Part shown: positions 8,588-17,946 of the stretch, piece after piece
Numbering within the stretch: position 1 is the stretch's first letter
Layout of the letters: each line of letters starts with the position of its first letter
NCBI RefSeq assembly: GCF_039536205.1
Contig: NZ_BAAAYL010000001.1
Span: 1,736,001-1,800,000, forward strand
Direction of reading: 5' to 3'
Length of the DNA stretch: 64,000 nt
DNA from: Streptomyces sannanensis
Lineage (GTDB): Bacteria > Actinomycetota > Actinomycetes > Streptomycetales > Streptomycetaceae
The notes under the pieces: model-generated
Told to the model about the DNA's origin: nothing
Database searches by the model: none
The model's input: the letters and a program-made list of their open reading frames with translations, nothing else
Program-made: the position numbers and the translations under genes

Positions 8588-9409
8588 TCAGGAAGCGGCC
8601 GGGGACGGAGAAGCGCTCGCCGGCTTCTTGCCCTTGTTGGCCGCGGCGACCCACTTCTTCAGATTGGCCGTGGTGAGCGGCTCATTGCCCTTCGACGGGA
8701 AGATCGACTCCCCGTTGAGCAGCACGGTCGGCGTGCCGCCGTACTTGCCCGCCTTGAAGACCGCGTCGGACTTGTTCACCCAGCTGTCGTGCTTGCCGTC
8801 CTCGACACACGCGCGGAACGCCGGGGTGTCGAGACCGGGCACCTTGGCGGCCAGTTCGATCAGTCGGCTGTTCTTCGCGTACGCGTCCTCCAGCTCGGGA
8901 GGCTGATTGATGTACAGCACATCGTGGTAGGCGCTGAACTTCCCCGCGTCCTGCGCGCACGCGGCGGCATTGGCCGCGCGCAGCGAGCCGGTGCCGCGCA
9001 GATTGCGGTCGATGAGGCGGACGAGGTGGTACTCGACCTTCAGCTGCCCGGCCTTCTGCAGCTCGTGGACGGTGTCCCGGAATCCGTTCTCGAAGGAGCC
9101 GCAGGCCGGACAGCGGAAGTCCTCCCACACCGTGAGCGTGGACGGCGCGCCGGGCGCGCCGACGGGAATCGCCAGGCTGTCCTTCCCCTGGGCTCCGCTG
9201 GGCGCCACGGCCGGCCCTGCCGCTTCGCCGCCACCGCCGCGGTTGGCCGCGATCACTCCGACCACGGCGGCCAGGCCCAGCACGCACACGACAGCGGCGG
9301 AGACGATCAATGTGCGCCTGCGCTTCTCACGCACCTTGTTCCGCTCGCGTTCCTGGATGAGCCGCTCTCTGGCAGCCCGCTTTCCCTCACCACGATTGTT
9401 CTCGCTCAC
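8588..9409 (-). CDS. DsbA-like thioredoxin-fold membrane-anchored protein
   Basis: The 273-residue protein begins with a basic cytoplasmic segment (SENNRGEGKRAARERL), one transmembrane helix (about residues 33-57) and an extracytoplasmic thioredoxin fold. The redox motif is C-P-A-C in WEDFRCPACGSFEN. A GTG start at 9409 is chosen because the preceding nine codons are not typical of the family, whereas SENNRG-type starts are. It probably acts in extracytoplasmic thiol oxidation or isomerisation. A paralogue with C-P-I-C lies at 42550-43362. It sits between trpA and lgt on the same strand. Confidence 0.85.
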   Translation of the reverse strand: MSENNRGEGKRAARERLIQERERNKVREKRRRTLIVSAAVVCVLGLAAVVGVIAANRGGGGEAAGPAVAPSGAQGKDSLAIPVGAPGAPSTLTVWEDFRCPACGSFENGFRDTVHELQKAGQLKVEYHLVRLIDRNLRGTGSLRAANAAACAQDAGKFSAYHDVLYINQPPELEDAYAKNSRLIELAAKVPGLDTPAFRACVEDGKHDSWVNKSDAVFKAGKYGGTPTVLLNGESIFPSKGNEPLTTANLKKWVAAANKGKKPASASPSPAAS

Positions 9410-9481
9410 ACCCGCTGCAACGAACCGGGGAGGCACTCTCGCGCCTCCCCGGTCCCAGATCCACCCATATGGGCGATGGCG

Positions 9482-10294
9482 TCAATTCCGGCGGACACCC
9501 CGGGCGAGCTCGCTCGCCAGCTCCCGCACGGCGGCCAGGCCGGCGGCCTCGTCGGGCGCGTCGAGGATGCGCTTCACGAACGCCGAACCGACGATCACAC
9601 CGTCCGCGAACGCCGCGACCTCGGCGGCCTGCTCCGGGTTCGACACACCCAGCCCGACGCACACCGGGAGATCGGTGGTGGCACGCGTGCGCCGCACCAG
9701 GTCCTCTGCCTGCGCGCCCACGGACGCGCGCGTTCCGGTGACACCCATGAGGGAGGCCGCGTACACGAAGCCGGAACCAGCCGCCGTGATCTTCGCCAGC
9801 CGCTCGTCCGTGCTGCTCGGCGCCACCACGAAGACCGTGGCGAGGCCGTGCTGCTCGGCGTGCTTGCGCCACACCTCGGACTCCTGGACCGGCAGGTCGG
9901 GCAGGATGCACCCGGCGCCGCCCGCCTCCGCCAGCTCGGCGGTGAACCGTTCGATGCCGTAGCGGTCGATCGGGTTCCAGTACGTCATGACGAGGACCGG
10001 CTTACCGCTGGCCCGGTGGGCCTCCCGGACCGTACGCATCACATCGGCGATCTTCACTCCGCCGCGCAGCGCGATGTCGTCGGCGGTCTGGATGACCGGA
10101 CCGTCGAGCACCGGATCGCTGTGCGGCAGCCCGATCTCGACGACATCGGCACCGGCGTCGAGCACGGCCTTGACCGCCTCGATGCCGCCGTCCACGGTCG
10201 GGAAACCTGCGGGGAGATAGGCGATGAGAGCGGCCCGGTCCTCGGACTTGGCCTTCGCCAGGGTGGCACTCAGCAGCTCGATGTTCCCGGCCAT
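9482..10294 (-). CDS. trpA: tryptophan synthase alpha chain
   Basis: TrpA cleaves indole-3-glycerol phosphate to indole and glyceraldehyde-3-phosphate and passes indole to TrpB. The 270-residue TIM barrel shows the catalytic Glu in DVVEIGLPHSDP, the catalytic Asp in AYLPAGFPTVDGG context, and a phosphate-binding GVIVGSAFVKRI. The ATG (MAGNIELLS) overlaps the trpB stop as TGATG. A GTG one codon upstream is also possible. It is the last gene of trpC-M-B-A. Confidence 0.96.
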   Translation of the reverse strand: MAGNIELLSATLAKAKSEDRAALIAYLPAGFPTVDGGIEAVKAVLDAGADVVEIGLPHSDPVLDGPVIQTADDIALRGGVKIADVMRTVREAHRASGKPVLVMTYWNPIDRYGIERFTAELAEAGGAGCILPDLPVQESEVWRKHAEQHGLATVFVVAPSSTDERLAKITAAGSGFVYAASLMGVTGTRASVGAQAEDLVRRTRATTDLPVCVGLGVSNPEQAAEVAAFADGVIVGSAFVKRILDAPDEAAGLAAVRELASELARGVRRN

Positions 10295-11535
10295 CACTTC
10301 GCCCCCTCTGCGTTCCCGTACAGCCCGAAGTAGCGGGCCGCCGTGTCCATGTCCTTGTCGCCGCGTCCGGACAGGTTGACGATCATCAGCCCGTCCGGGC
10401 CCAGCTCCTTGCCCAGCTCCAGCGCACCGGCCAGCGCATGGGCGCTCTCGATCGCCGGGATGATGCCCTCGGTGCGCGACAGCAGCCGCAGTGCCTCCAT
10501 GGCCGCCTCGTCCGTGACAGCGCGGTACTCACCCCGCCCGCTGTCCTTCAGGTGCGAGTGCTCGGGCCCGATACCCGGGTAGTCCAGCCCCGCCGAAATC
10601 GAGTAGGGCTCGGTGATCTGGCCTTCCTCGTCCTGCAGCACATACGAACGCGAGCCGTGCAGGATGCCCGGCTCGCCCGCGGTCAGCGTGGCCGCGTGCT
10701 CCCCGGTCTCCAGGCCGTGCCCACCGGGCTCGCATCCCACCAGCCGCACATCGCTGTCCGGAATGAACGCGTGGAACAGCCCGATCGCGTTCGATCCACC
10801 GCCCACGCAGGCGACGACGGCGTCCGGCAGCCGGCCGGCGCGCTCCAGGATCTGCTTGCGCGCCTCGACCCCGATCACCCGGTGGAAGTCCCGCACCATG
10901 GCCGGGAACGGATGCGGCCCCGCGACGGTCCCGAAGAGGTAGTGGGTGTGGTCCACATTGGCGACCCAGTCGCGGAACGCCTCGTTGATGGCGTCCTTCA
11001 GGGTGCGGCTGCCGGACTTCACGGCGACGACCTCGGCGCCGAGCATCCGCATCCGGGCCACGTTCAGCGCCTGCCGCTGGGTGTCGACCTCACCCATGTA
11101 GATGGTGCACTCGAGCCCGAACAGCGCACACGCGGTCGCCGTGGCCACTCCGTGCTGCCCGGCCCCGGTCTCGGCGATGACCCGGGTCTTGCCCATGCGC
11201 TTGGTCAGCAGTGCCTGCCCGAGCACATTGTTGATCTTGTGCGACCCGGTGTGGTTCAGGTCCTCCCGCTTCAGGAAGACCCGCGCACCCCCCGCGTGCT
11301 CGGCGAACCGCGGCACCTCGGTCAGCGCGCTCGGCCGCCCGGTGTAGTTCTTCAGCAGGTCGTCGAGCTCACGGCCGAACTCGGGATCGGCCTTCGCCTT
11401 CTCGTACTCGACGGCGACCTCGTCGACGGCGGCGACCAGCGCCTCGGGGATGAACTTGCCGCCGAACGCACCGAAATACCCCTCGGCACTGGGGACCTGA
11501 CCTTCCAGGTCGGGCTTGAAGAAGTCAGAAGACAT
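10294..11535 (-). CDS. trpB: tryptophan synthase beta chain
   Basis: TrpB condenses indole with L-serine using pyridoxal phosphate. The 413-residue protein shows the PLP-lysine motif [14 protein letters not shown], the phosphate-binding GGGSNAIG and [10 protein letters not shown], all in the normal order. The start is the ATG at 11535 ([12 protein letters not shown]). The 22 codons in front of it are not family-like. It is translationally coupled to trpA by a one-base overlap. A gap of 160 bp containing dispersed-repeat DNA separates it from trpM. Confidence 0.96.
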   Translation of the reverse strand: MSSDFFKPDLEGQVPSAEGYFGAFGGKFIPEALVAAVDEVAVEYEKAKADPEFGRELDDLLKNYTGRPSALTEVPRFAEHAGGARVFLKREDLNHTGSHKINNVLGQALLTKRMGKTRVIAETGAGQHGVATATACALFGLECTIYMGEVDTQRQALNVARMRMLGAEVVAVKSGSRTLKDAINEAFRDWVANVDHTHYLFGTVAGPHPFPAMVRDFHRVIGVEARKQILERAGRLPDAVVACVGGGSNAIGLFHAFIPDSDVRLVGCEPGGHGLETGEHAATLTAGEPGILHGSRSYVLQDEEGQITEPYSISAGLDYPGIGPEHSHLKDSGRGEYRAVTDEAAMEALRLLSRTEGIIPAIESAHALAGALELGKELGPDGLMIVNLSGRGDKDMDTAARYFGLYGNAEGAK

Positions 11536-11695
11536 TCCGACGTACTCCTCGACATCGCAAACGGGTGATTTCACCGTATGCGCGCGCCGGCGGTGTGCCA
11601 TGGCTCCCCAGGTCAGGCCCCTCCCCCCTCACGCCCTCCGGGCCATGGCCCGCTCGGGTGCGCCTGCAAGGCCGTCCGGCGATCGAGGACGGGCT

Positions 11696-12001
11696 TCAGG
11701 ACTCACCTGGCGGAGTACGCCACGTTCGAGCCTCTCCGGCGTTGAGGAGCAGGCCGGGGCCGAGCCCCGGCGGAGCCCCCACGCGGCGGAGCCGCACAGT
11801 GTCCCTGCGGGAAGGGGCGGGGTGGGGGAAAGCCCCCGACACCGCCGGCTGACGCGCCGCTGTGCGACGCCATCGCATCCCGTTGACCTGGCCCGGCTCG
11901 TCCCCGATGACATACCGCACCCGACGGCCGTGCACCCGCCGCGCGGGCGCGCGACAGCCCCGGGGGCGGCACCCCGGGGCAAGGCGAGCGGCGATGGCCA
12001 T
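11696..12001 (-). CDS. trpM: TrpM (TrpX)-like small regulatory protein with repeat-derived C-terminus
   Basis: This small basic protein lies between trpC and trpB, where Streptomyces carries trpM/trpX. In S. coelicolor that product, of roughly 60 residues, modulates tryptophan synthesis and development (known from the literature). The family-like part is residues 1-45, including GCRPRGCRAPARRVHGRR and RYVIGDEPGQVNGMRW. The reading frame here runs on to 101 residues because its 3' half enters a GC-rich dispersed repeat (11726-11830). The ATG at 12001 follows trpC by 8 nt. The true C-terminus is therefore unusual, and the extension may not matter functionally. Confidence 0.75.
   Translation of the reverse strand: MAIAARLAPGCRPRGCRAPARRVHGRRVRYVIGDEPGQVNGMRWRRTAARQPAVSGAFPHPAPSRRDTVRLRRVGAPPGLGPGLLLNAGEARTWRTPPGES
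11726..11830. repeat. dispersed GC-rich repeat overlapping the trpM 3' end
   Basis: The block contains CTCCGGCGTTGAGGAGCAGG and GCCGCACAGTGTCCCTGCGG. The second part matches 7421-7480 closely. A related GTCCGGCGATCGAGGACGGG lies just before it, near 11670, and matches 293-312 inside the first full glycohydrolase gene. Confidence 0.75.
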
Positions 12002-12009
12002 GGCGGAGG

Positions 12010-12819
12010 TCAGGCCCTTCCGTGCCGGATGGCCGGGTGCTCGCCGGCGGCCACCATGTCGGCCACCGCGGCCCTGGGGTCCTTGCCGGTCACCAGTGAC
12101 TCGCCGACCAGCACCGCGTCGGCACCGGCGTTGGCGTAGGCGATCAGGTCGTGCGGGCCGCGGACGCCGGACTCGGCGACCTTGACGATGCCCTCCGGAA
12201 TCTCGGGAGCGACACGCTCGAACGTGGAGCGGTCGACCTCGAGAGTCTTCAGATTGCGCGCGTTGACCCCGATGACCCGCGCTCCGGCCGCGACGGCCCG
12301 CTCGGCCTCCTCCTCGTCGTGAACCTCGACGAGCGGGGTGAGCCCGATGGACTCGGCACGCTCGATCAGCGACTCCAGGGCCGGCTGCTCGAGGGCGGCG
12401 ACGATCAGCAGCGCGAGGTCGGCGCCGTAGGCACGGGCCTCCCACAGCTGGTAGGAGGTGACGATGAAGTCCTTGCGGAGCACCGGGATGTCGACCCGGG
12501 CCCGGACGGCCTCCAGGTCGGCCAGCGAACCGCCGAAGCGCCGCTGCTCGGTCAGTACGGAGATGACGGCCGCGCCGCCCGCCTCGTAGTCCGCCGCGAG
12601 CCCGGCCGGATCGGCGATGGCCGCGAGCGCGCCCTTGGAGGGACTGGAGCGCTTCACCTCGCAGATGACCTTGACGCCCTCGCCACGCAGCGCGGCCGCG
12701 CCGTCCCTGGCCTGCGGCGCCCGGGCCGCGCGCTCCTTGAGCTCGTCGAGGCTGACCCGGGCCTGCCGCTCTGCGAGGTCGGCACGGACGCCTTCGATGA
12801 TCTCGTCGAGCACACTCAC
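12010..12819 (-). CDS. trpC: indole-3-glycerol phosphate synthase
   Basis: TrpC closes the ring of CdRP to give indole-3-glycerol phosphate. The 269-residue TIM barrel carries [12 protein letters not shown] (catalytic Glu/Lys), [26 protein letters not shown] and VAESGVRG. The GTG at 12819 ([15 protein letters not shown]) gives the usual length. It opens the trpC-M-B-A group. The 128 bp upstream have no leader peptide with tandem Trp codons, so classical attenuation is not evident. Confidence 0.95.
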   Translation of the reverse strand: MSVLDEIIEGVRADLAERQARVSLDELKERAARAPQARDGAAALRGEGVKVICEVKRSSPSKGALAAIADPAGLAADYEAGGAAVISVLTEQRRFGGSLADLEAVRARVDIPVLRKDFIVTSYQLWEARAYGADLALLIVAALEQPALESLIERAESIGLTPLVEVHDEEEAERAVAAGARVIGVNARNLKTLEVDRSTFERVAPEIPEGIVKVAESGVRGPHDLIAYANAGADAVLVGESLVTGKDPRAAVADMVAAGEHPAIRHGRA

Positions 12820-12947
12820 GCGAGCGGCCCCCTTCCGGGACGTTGATGATGAATCTGGATCAACCACGATGATGGTATCCGGCACGGGGGCGACGATGCG
12901 CGTCAGTCTCCCGTCGTCCCACACCCTGGAACACCATCGTGGAGGCG

Positions 12948-13415
12948 TCAGGGCGCCAGCACGGCGCCGAAGGGCAGATTCCTGGCCACCGAGAAGGTCA
13001 GGGCCACCGCCCCGACGGCCCACCAGTGGACGGGCCGCAGTGTGATCCGCAGAGGCCGTCCTCGTACGGCCCGTACGACCCACATGACCCACAGTACGGC
13101 GAAGGCCCCGTACCCGACGACCGCCAGGGCGTTGGCGCCGAGGGCGGCGGCCAGGTCGCCGTGCGCGAAGGCATGGGCGCTGCGCAGACCGCCGCAGCCC
13201 GGGCAGTAGATCCCGGTGAACCGGAGCAGCGGGCAGACGGGATAGTGGCCCGGCTCATTGGGGTCCACGGCGCCGACATAGGCGAAGGCTCCGACGACGC
13301 CCGCCAGGGTGCCCATGGGCACCAGCAGCCTGCGGGCGAGATGCGCACGGGCGGCGGGTGCGGGGCCGGAGGAAGAGGCAGACAAGACATCCACCCGGTG
13401 ATTGTCCCCGCTCAC
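12948..13415 (-). CDS. DUF2752 domain membrane protein
   Basis: The 155-residue protein has about three transmembrane helices and the DUF2752 hallmark [21 protein letters not shown], a cysteine-rich motif between helices 1 and 2. The function of the family is unknown. In Streptomyces it recurs in the trp region. It lies upstream of trpC on the same strand, 63 bp after the HGxxPAAW gene. The exact start is uncertain because several in-frame starts precede the first helix. Confidence 0.8.
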   Translation of the reverse strand: MSGDNHRVDVLSASSSGPAPAARAHLARRLLVPMGTLAGVVGAFAYVGAVDPNEPGHYPVCPLLRFTGIYCPGCGGLRSAHAFAHGDLAAALGANALAVVGYGAFAVLWVMWVVRAVRGRPLRITLRPVHWWAVGAVALTFSVARNLPFGAVLAP

Positions 13416-13478
13416 GCAGAAAGGCGCAGCTCGCCGGAACGGAACTGCGCCTTGCTCGGAACCGGAGGTCCGGCCTCC

Positions 13479-13748
13479 TTACGAAGCCACGGCCTCGGCC
13501 TTGGCCTGCCGCGCGGCCTGCGCACGGCGGACCTGCTCGTCGAGGGAGACGGCCTCCTTGGGCGTGCCCATGCCCGCGACCTTCATCGCACCGCCGACGA
13601 CGCCACCGAGGAGCACGACCCCGATGCTGGCCCAGAAGCCGACGCCGTTGGCCGCGACCATGAAGGCGCCCGCCGCGCAGAAGCCGATGAAGGAGATGAT
13701 GACACCGGTCCAGGCGGCCGGGGTGTGTCCGTGGCTGCTGCCCGCCAT
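13479..13748 (-). CDS. HGxxPAAW motif small membrane protein
   Basis: This 89-residue protein starts MAGSSHGHTPAAW, matching the HGxxPAAW family, followed by two transmembrane helices and a charged tail (DEQVRRAQAARQAKAEA). A GAGGAG site precedes the ATG at 13748, so upstream starts are rejected. Its function is unknown. It is a conserved companion of trp genes in Streptomyces (from memory). Confidence 0.85.
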   Translation of the reverse strand: MAGSSHGHTPAAWTGVIISFIGFCAAGAFMVAANGVGFWASIGVVLLGGVVGGAMKVAGMGTPKEAVSLDEQVRRAQAARQAKAEAVAS

Positions 13749-13846
13749 GAGTTGCTCCTCGTAGGTGTTTCGCTGTGTCGCTTGAGCCGGACGCTCAACC
13801 TCATTGTCCCGCACCCGTGCGTGAGTGCGGCTCTGGGGTGGGCACG

Positions 13847-14650
13847 TCAGTCCCCGGTCGGGTCCTCGCCACGGTCCAAGGCCTTCCAGAGCTCCTCGGG
13901 CCGCTCCGGATCCCGCGGCGCCCGAGCGGTCCGCCGCTGCCCCGCGGAGTCCGCTTCGGTGCGCTCGTACCGCCCGCCCATGGAAGGCCAGACCGCGCCG
14001 AACCGCAACGCGAGGAGCCCGGCGGCCAGGATCAGCAGGCCGCCCGCCACCGTCACGTACGGCCAGCCGGTATGGGTGAGCCCGGACACGGCCGCAGCCG
14101 CGTCACCGCTGGTGGACGCGGCCTTCTCATCGAGGGCCGAGCGGTCGGAGGCCCCCAGGAAGGCGGTGGCGGCGGCACCCGCGCCGCTCAACGCAAGCAG
14201 CACCGAGACCAGCACGCGGCCGGTACGGCGGACGGCGAAGACGGCGACGAGCGCGGCCAGGCCGACGAGCGCCAGCGCGGCGGGGGCGCCGCTGACGTCC
14301 CGGCCGTCGGCGTCCAGCGACAGGGTGCCGCCGCCGACGGCGGTCGAGCCCTCGGCCCAGGTCTGTCCGGAGGCGAGCAGCACGACGACGGCGCCGAGAG
14401 CGCCGAGGAGCAGGGCGGCAGCGAGGCTGCGCCGGCCGTTGGTGACGGTCGGCGCGGCGTCGGTACGGCTGTGGGACGGGGGTGTCCCCTGCTCATGGGG
14501 TGTCCCCTGCTCATGGGGTTCCCCCCGCTCATGGGGGTCCCCCCGCTCGAGCGAAGCCGAGAGTGGGGGAGAAGCCGAGAGTGGGGGAGAAGCCGAGAGT
14601 GGGGGAGAAGTCGAGGGCTTGGGGGAGGGTACGGCACTCACGTACACCAC
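13847..14650 (-). CDS. Trp-region conserved membrane protein (TIGR02234-like) with repeat-expanded N-terminus
   Basis: Residues ~70-240 form a four-helix membrane protein: LAAALLLGALGAVVVLLASG, then a QTWAEG loop, then two central helices and GWPYVTVAGGLLILAAGLLAL. This matches the Trp-operon associated family whose function is unknown. The first ~65 residues are unusual: tandem SPPLSA units, then GDPHER/GEPHEQ/GTPHEQ units, encoded by 18 bp DNA repeats. A start at the GTG preceding TNGRRSLAAALL would remove the repeats. It lies just downstream of trpE. Confidence 0.8.
   Translation of the reverse strand: MVYVSAVPSPKPSTSPPLSASPPLSASPPLSASLERGDPHERGEPHEQGTPHEQGTPPSHSRTDAAPTVTNGRRSLAAALLLGALGAVVVLLASGQTWAEGSTAVGGGTLSLDADGRDVSGAPAALALVGLAALVAVFAVRRTGRVLVSVLLALSGAGAAATAFLGASDRSALDEKAASTSGDAAAAVSGLTHTGWPYVTVAGGLLILAAGLLALRFGAVWPSMGGRYERTEADSAGQRRTARAPRDPERPEELWKALDRGEDPTGD
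14480..14620. repeat. 18 bp tandem repeats in the 5' coding region of the Trp-region membrane protein
   Basis: Two sets of 18 bp units abut. Around 14480-14546 the unit GGGGTGTCCCCTGCTCAT and variants occur about four times. Around 14551-14610 the unit AAGCCGAGAGTGGGGGAG occurs three to four times. Each is a multiple of three, so the frame is kept. The mixture of both units resembles the palindromic dispersed repeats seen in intergenic DNA here. Confidence 0.85.
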
Positions 14651-14664
14651 TATCCCTCACCCGG

Positions 14665-16152
14665 TCAGTCGCGGCCGAGGCGGTTCGCGGTGTGCACCGC
14701 GCGCAGCACCGCGGCCGCCTTGTTGCGGCATTCGTTGTCCTCGGCCACGGGGTCGGAGTCGGCCACGACACCTGCTCCGGCCTGGACGTACGCGGTGCCG
14801 TCGCGCAGCAGCGCGGTGCGGATGGCGATGGCGGTGTCGGAGTCGCCTGCGAAGTCGAGATAACCGACGCAGCCGCCGTACAGACCGCGGCGCGAGGGCT
14901 CCAGCTCCTCGATGAGCTGCATGGCACGCGGCTTGGGCGCGCCCGAGAGCGTCCCGGCCGGGAAGCAGGCGGTCAGCACGTCGAAAGCGGTCCGCCCCTC
15001 CGCGACCCGCCCGGTCACGGTCGAGACGATGTGCATGACATGCGAGTACCGCTCGATGGACATGAAGTCGACGACCTCGACCGAGCCCGGCTCGCAGACC
15101 CGGCCCAGGTCGTTGCGGCCGAGGTCGACGAGCATCAGATGCTCGGCGCGCTCCTTGGAGTCGGCGAGCAGTTCCTCGGCGAGCGCCTGGTCCTCCTGGG
15201 GGGTGGCACCGCGGTGCCGGGTGCCGGCGATGGGGTGCACCATGGCACGCCCGTCCTCGACCTTGACCAGCGCCTCGGGGCTCGACCCGACCACGTCGAA
15301 GCCGTCGAAGCGGAAGAGGTACATGTACGGCGAGGGATTGGTGGCACGCAGCACCCGGTAGACGTCGAGGGCGCTCGCCGTGCAGGGGGTCTCGAAGCGC
15401 TGAGAGGGGACGATCTGGAAGGCGTCACCGGCCCTGATGTGCTCCTTGAGGCCCTCGACGGCGTCCTGGTAGGACTCGCCGCCCCAGCGGGCGGTGTACT
15501 CCGGCAGCTCGGATGCGGGCAGCGGGACCGGGGCGTACTCGGAGGGCCTCGCCAGGTCCGCCTCCATGGCGTCGAGGCGGGCGACGGCGTCGGCGTACGC
15601 CTCGTCGACGCCGGTGTCGAGGTCGTTGTGGTTGATCGCGTTGGCGATCAGCAGGACCGAGCCGTCCCAGTGGTCGAGCACCGCGAGGTCCGAGGTGAGC
15701 AGCATGGTCAGCTCGGGCAGCCTCAGCTCGTCCCGGGCGTGGTCGCCGATGCGCTCCAGGCGGCGCACGATGTCGTAGCCGAGGTAGCCGACCATGCCGC
15801 CGGTGAACGGCGGCATGCCCCCGGTGAGGTCGCGCGGGGTGTGCAGCACCTCGACGGTCGCGCGCAGCGCCTTCAGCGGGTCGCCGTCGACGGGCACGCC
15901 GACCGGCGGGGTGCCCAGCCAGTGGGCCCGGCCGTCCTTCTCGGTGAGGGTGGCGGCGGAACGCACGCCGATGAAGGAGTAGCGGGACCAGGAGCGGCCG
16001 TTCTCCGCGGATTCCAGCAGGAAGGTCCGGGGGCGCTCCGCGGCGAGTTTGCGGTAGAGCCCGACCGGGGTGTCGCCGTCTGCGAGAAGGCGGCGGCCGA
16101 CGGGGATGACGCGGCGGTCGGCCGCCAGCTTGCGGAACGTCTCGAGATCCAT
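14665..16152 (-). CDS. trpE: anthranilate synthase component I
   Basis: TrpE makes anthranilate from chorismate, with glutamine-derived ammonia from TrpG, which is not in this window. The 495-residue protein has the chorismate-enzyme signatures [33 protein letters not shown] and [16 protein letters not shown]. An LLESA motif in [16 protein letters not shown] suggests a tryptophan feedback-binding site. It starts 11 nt after hisI, so the two are probably cotranscribed and there is no room for a trp leader peptide between them. Confidence 0.96.
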   Translation of the reverse strand: MDLETFRKLAADRRVIPVGRRLLADGDTPVGLYRKLAAERPRTFLLESAENGRSWSRYSFIGVRSAATLTEKDGRAHWLGTPPVGVPVDGDPLKALRATVEVLHTPRDLTGGMPPFTGGMVGYLGYDIVRRLERIGDHARDELRLPELTMLLTSDLAVLDHWDGSVLLIANAINHNDLDTGVDEAYADAVARLDAMEADLARPSEYAPVPLPASELPEYTARWGGESYQDAVEGLKEHIRAGDAFQIVPSQRFETPCTASALDVYRVLRATNPSPYMYLFRFDGFDVVGSSPEALVKVEDGRAMVHPIAGTRHRGATPQEDQALAEELLADSKERAEHLMLVDLGRNDLGRVCEPGSVEVVDFMSIERYSHVMHIVSTVTGRVAEGRTAFDVLTACFPAGTLSGAPKPRAMQLIEELEPSRRGLYGGCVGYLDFAGDSDTAIAIRTALLRDGTAYVQAGAGVVADSDPVAEDNECRNKAAAVLRAVHTANRLGRD

Positions 16153-16163
16153 GGCGCCCGACC

Positions 16164-16529
16164 CTACTGGCCCAGCGGAAGCACGTCGGCGTCGAAGCAG
16201 GTGCGGTCACCGGTGTGGCAGGCGGCGCCGACCTGGTCGACCTTGACGAGGACGGTGTCGGCGTCGCAGTCCAGTGCCACGGACTTCACATGCTGGACAT
16301 GGCCCGAGGTGTCGCCCTTGACCCAGTACTCCTGGCGGCTGCGGCTCCAGTAGGTGGCGCGGCCGGTGGTCAGGGTGCGGTGCAGGGCCTCGTCGTCCAT
16401 CCAGCCGAGCATCAGCACCTCCCCGGTGTCGTACTGCTGGGCGATGGCCGGGACCAGGCCGTCGGCGCTGCGCTTGAGCCGGGCGGCGACGACAGGGTCG
16501 AGTCCGCTGGGCGGGGTAATGCTGGTCAT
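16164..16529 (-). CDS. hisI: phosphoribosyl-AMP cyclohydrolase
   Basis: HisI opens the purine ring of PR-AMP, the third step of histidine synthesis. The 121-residue monofunctional protein shows [29 protein letters not shown] and the metal ligands in DCDAD and CHTGDRTCF. The ATG at 16529 (MTSITPPSG) gives the normal length. The HisE domain is not fused. It heads the hisI-trpE transcript and is divergent from the metal-binding protein at 16612. Confidence 0.95.
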   Translation of the reverse strand: MTSITPPSGLDPVVAARLKRSADGLVPAIAQQYDTGEVLMLGWMDDEALHRTLTTGRATYWSRSRQEYWVKGDTSGHVQHVKSVALDCDADTVLVKVDQVGAACHTGDRTCFDADVLPLGQ

Positions 16530-16611
16530 GCGCCCATTGTGCGTGACCATCCGGAGTGTCCGGCGGTGCGTCCACTGGGCGGACGCGCCGCACACCCGTA
16601 CGCTTTCCATC

Positions 16612-17244
16612 ATGTCGACCCATGCCAAGCGTGAACGACTCCTGCTCGCCGACCTGTTGGAGGCGGCGGGCCCCGAGAGCCCGACCCTGTGCGGCGGCTG
16701 GAAGACCCGCGATCTCGCGGCCCATGTGGTGGTCCGCGAGCGCCGCCCGGACGCGGCGGGCGGGATTCTGCTGGGGGTGCTGAAGGACCGCCTGGACCGA
16801 GTGCAGGCGGAGTTCGCCGCGAAACCGTACGACGAACTGATCCAGCTCATCCGTACCGGCCCACCGCGGTCGTCCGTGTACTCCCTCAAACAGCTCGACG
16901 AGGTGGCCAACACGGTCGAGTTCTACGTCCACTCCGAGGACGTACGCCGCGCCCACGACGACTGGACCCCCCGCGACCTCGACCCGGTCTTCGCCCAGGT
17001 CCTCTGGGCCCGCCTGGAGAAGATGGCCCGCGTCCTGGGCCGCAAGTCCCCGGTCGGGCTGGTGCTGCGCCGCCCCGACGGCCAGACCGCGGTCGCCCGC
17101 CGCGGTACCCCGGTGGTGACGGTGACCGGCGAACCGGGCGAGCTGCTGCTGTTCGCCTTCGGGCGCCAGAACGTGGCGCGAGTGGAGCTGGAGGGCGACA
17201 AGGAGGCCGTCGCCCGGGCCCAGGAGGCGGATCTGGGCATCTGA
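16612..17244 (+). CDS. TIGR03085-type metal-binding (DinB/maleylpyruvate isomerase-like) protein
   Basis: The 210-residue protein begins [16 protein letters not shown] and contains [20 protein letters not shown], the typical helix with the metal-binding His of the DinB-like superfamily, then [12 protein letters not shown] with further His/Glu candidates. These folds often support mycothiol-dependent enzymes. Here the substrate is unknown. It is divergent from hisI with an 82 bp shared promoter region. Confidence 0.8.
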   Translation: MSTHAKRERLLLADLLEAAGPESPTLCGGWKTRDLAAHVVVRERRPDAAGGILLGVLKDRLDRVQAEFAAKPYDELIQLIRTGPPRSSVYSLKQLDEVANTVEFYVHSEDVRRAHDDWTPRDLDPVFAQVLWARLEKMARVLGRKSPVGLVLRRPDGQTAVARRGTPVVTVTGEPGELLLFAFGRQNVARVELEGDKEAVARAQEADLGI

Positions 17245-17269
17245 TCGCTCGGCGCGCCCCGGACCATGG

Positions 17270-17677
17270 TCAGCAGTTCCGCGGGCGCAGCCGGATCATC
17301 GGAATGCCGGGGCGCACCTTGGCGATGGCGCCGAAGTCGTCATCGACGTGCAGGACCGTAAGCCGGTGCTGCTGTGCGGTCAGCGCGATGAGAATGTCCA
17401 TGGGCGACGGCCCTCGATGGTGGCCGATGGCCACCAGGTCGCGCTGAATGGACATGACCCTCGGCCAGGGGTCATCCAGCGCAGGAACCCAACCGAATGT
17501 CTGGCTGAGCATGGTAGTGAAGGGCTCGTAGTCGCGCTCGGCACGCAGGCCCGGCATGAGCTCGCACTCCACGGGCGGGCAGATCGCCACCAACCCCTGA
17601 GCAACATGCCGGGGCCAGGGATCGTCGATCTGGCCGCGCAGGAAGCGCGACACGACCGACGTGTCCGCAAGATACAT
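17270..17677 (-). CDS. vapC: VapC-like PIN-domain toxin
   Basis: The 135-residue protein is a PIN ribonuclease: the first acidic residue is in YLADTSVVSRFL, a conserved Glu in CPPVECELMPGL, and later Asp residues in PSPMDILIALTAQQ and VLHVDDDFGAIA. VapC toxins usually cleave tRNA or rRNA and are held inactive by VapB. The ATG overlaps the vapB stop as TGATG; a GTG one codon upstream is the alternative. It sits between conserved amino-acid biosynthesis genes, which suggests insertion of an accessory module. Confidence 0.88.
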   Translation of the reverse strand: MYLADTSVVSRFLRGQIDDPWPRHVAQGLVAICPPVECELMPGLRAERDYEPFTTMLSQTFGWVPALDDPWPRVMSIQRDLVAIGHHRGPSPMDILIALTAQQHRLTVLHVDDDFGAIAKVRPGIPMIRLRPRNC

Positions 17678-17895
17678 CACAGACCAGCCCGCTCCCGTTC
17701 GTCGAGAACATCGAAGTCGAGGTAGTACTCCGCGTTCTCCTGGAGCCAGCGCAGCGCACGCGCCCGGTCGTCCGCGCTGATCGCGGCCGCTATCGTCAAC
17801 GCACGGTTGATGGTGTCCCGCTTGGTCGTGGTGCCAAGCTGCTGCTGGGCGAAGGCCAGCATCTTGTCATCGACATCGATCACGGTCCTGGCCAT
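17677..17895 (-). CDS. vapB: VapB-like antitoxin
   Basis: The 72-residue protein starts MARTVIDVDDKMLAFAQQQLG, a ribbon-helix-helix-like DNA-binding N-terminus with the TTKRDTINRAL helix, and ends in an acidic tail expected to wrap the toxin. It precedes vapC with a one-base overlap, the usual antitoxin-first order. A perfect 9 bp inverted repeat 22 bp upstream of the start is a good candidate for its autoregulatory operator. Confidence 0.88.
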   Translation of the reverse strand: MARTVIDVDDKMLAFAQQQLGTTTKRDTINRALTIAAAISADDRARALRWLQENAEYYLDFDVLDERERAGL

Positions 17896-17916
17896 GCGGG
17901 CCTCCCGAGAAGCAGG

Positions 17917-17946
17917 GCGATATACGGAACGACATCAGTATATCGC
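17917..17946 (-). promoter_or_regulatory. probable VapB operator (inverted repeat)
   Basis: GCGATATAC at 17917-17925 and GTATATCGC at 17938-17946 are perfect reverse complements separated by 12 bp, about 20-50 bp upstream of the vapB start. The TATA content stands out from the GC-rich surroundings and could overlap the -10 element. The 260 bp beyond it up to the VOC gene show no convincing gene. Confidence 0.75.

Noticed and set aside
12820..12947. Trp leader peptide or attenuator before trpC
   Set aside because: The short frames present contain no run of Trp codons and no terminator-antiterminator pair is convincing.
15135..15428. Small minus-strand frames within trpE and similar overlapping frames throughout
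   Set aside because: They lie inside well-supported genes in other frames and have no ribosome sites or family motifs.
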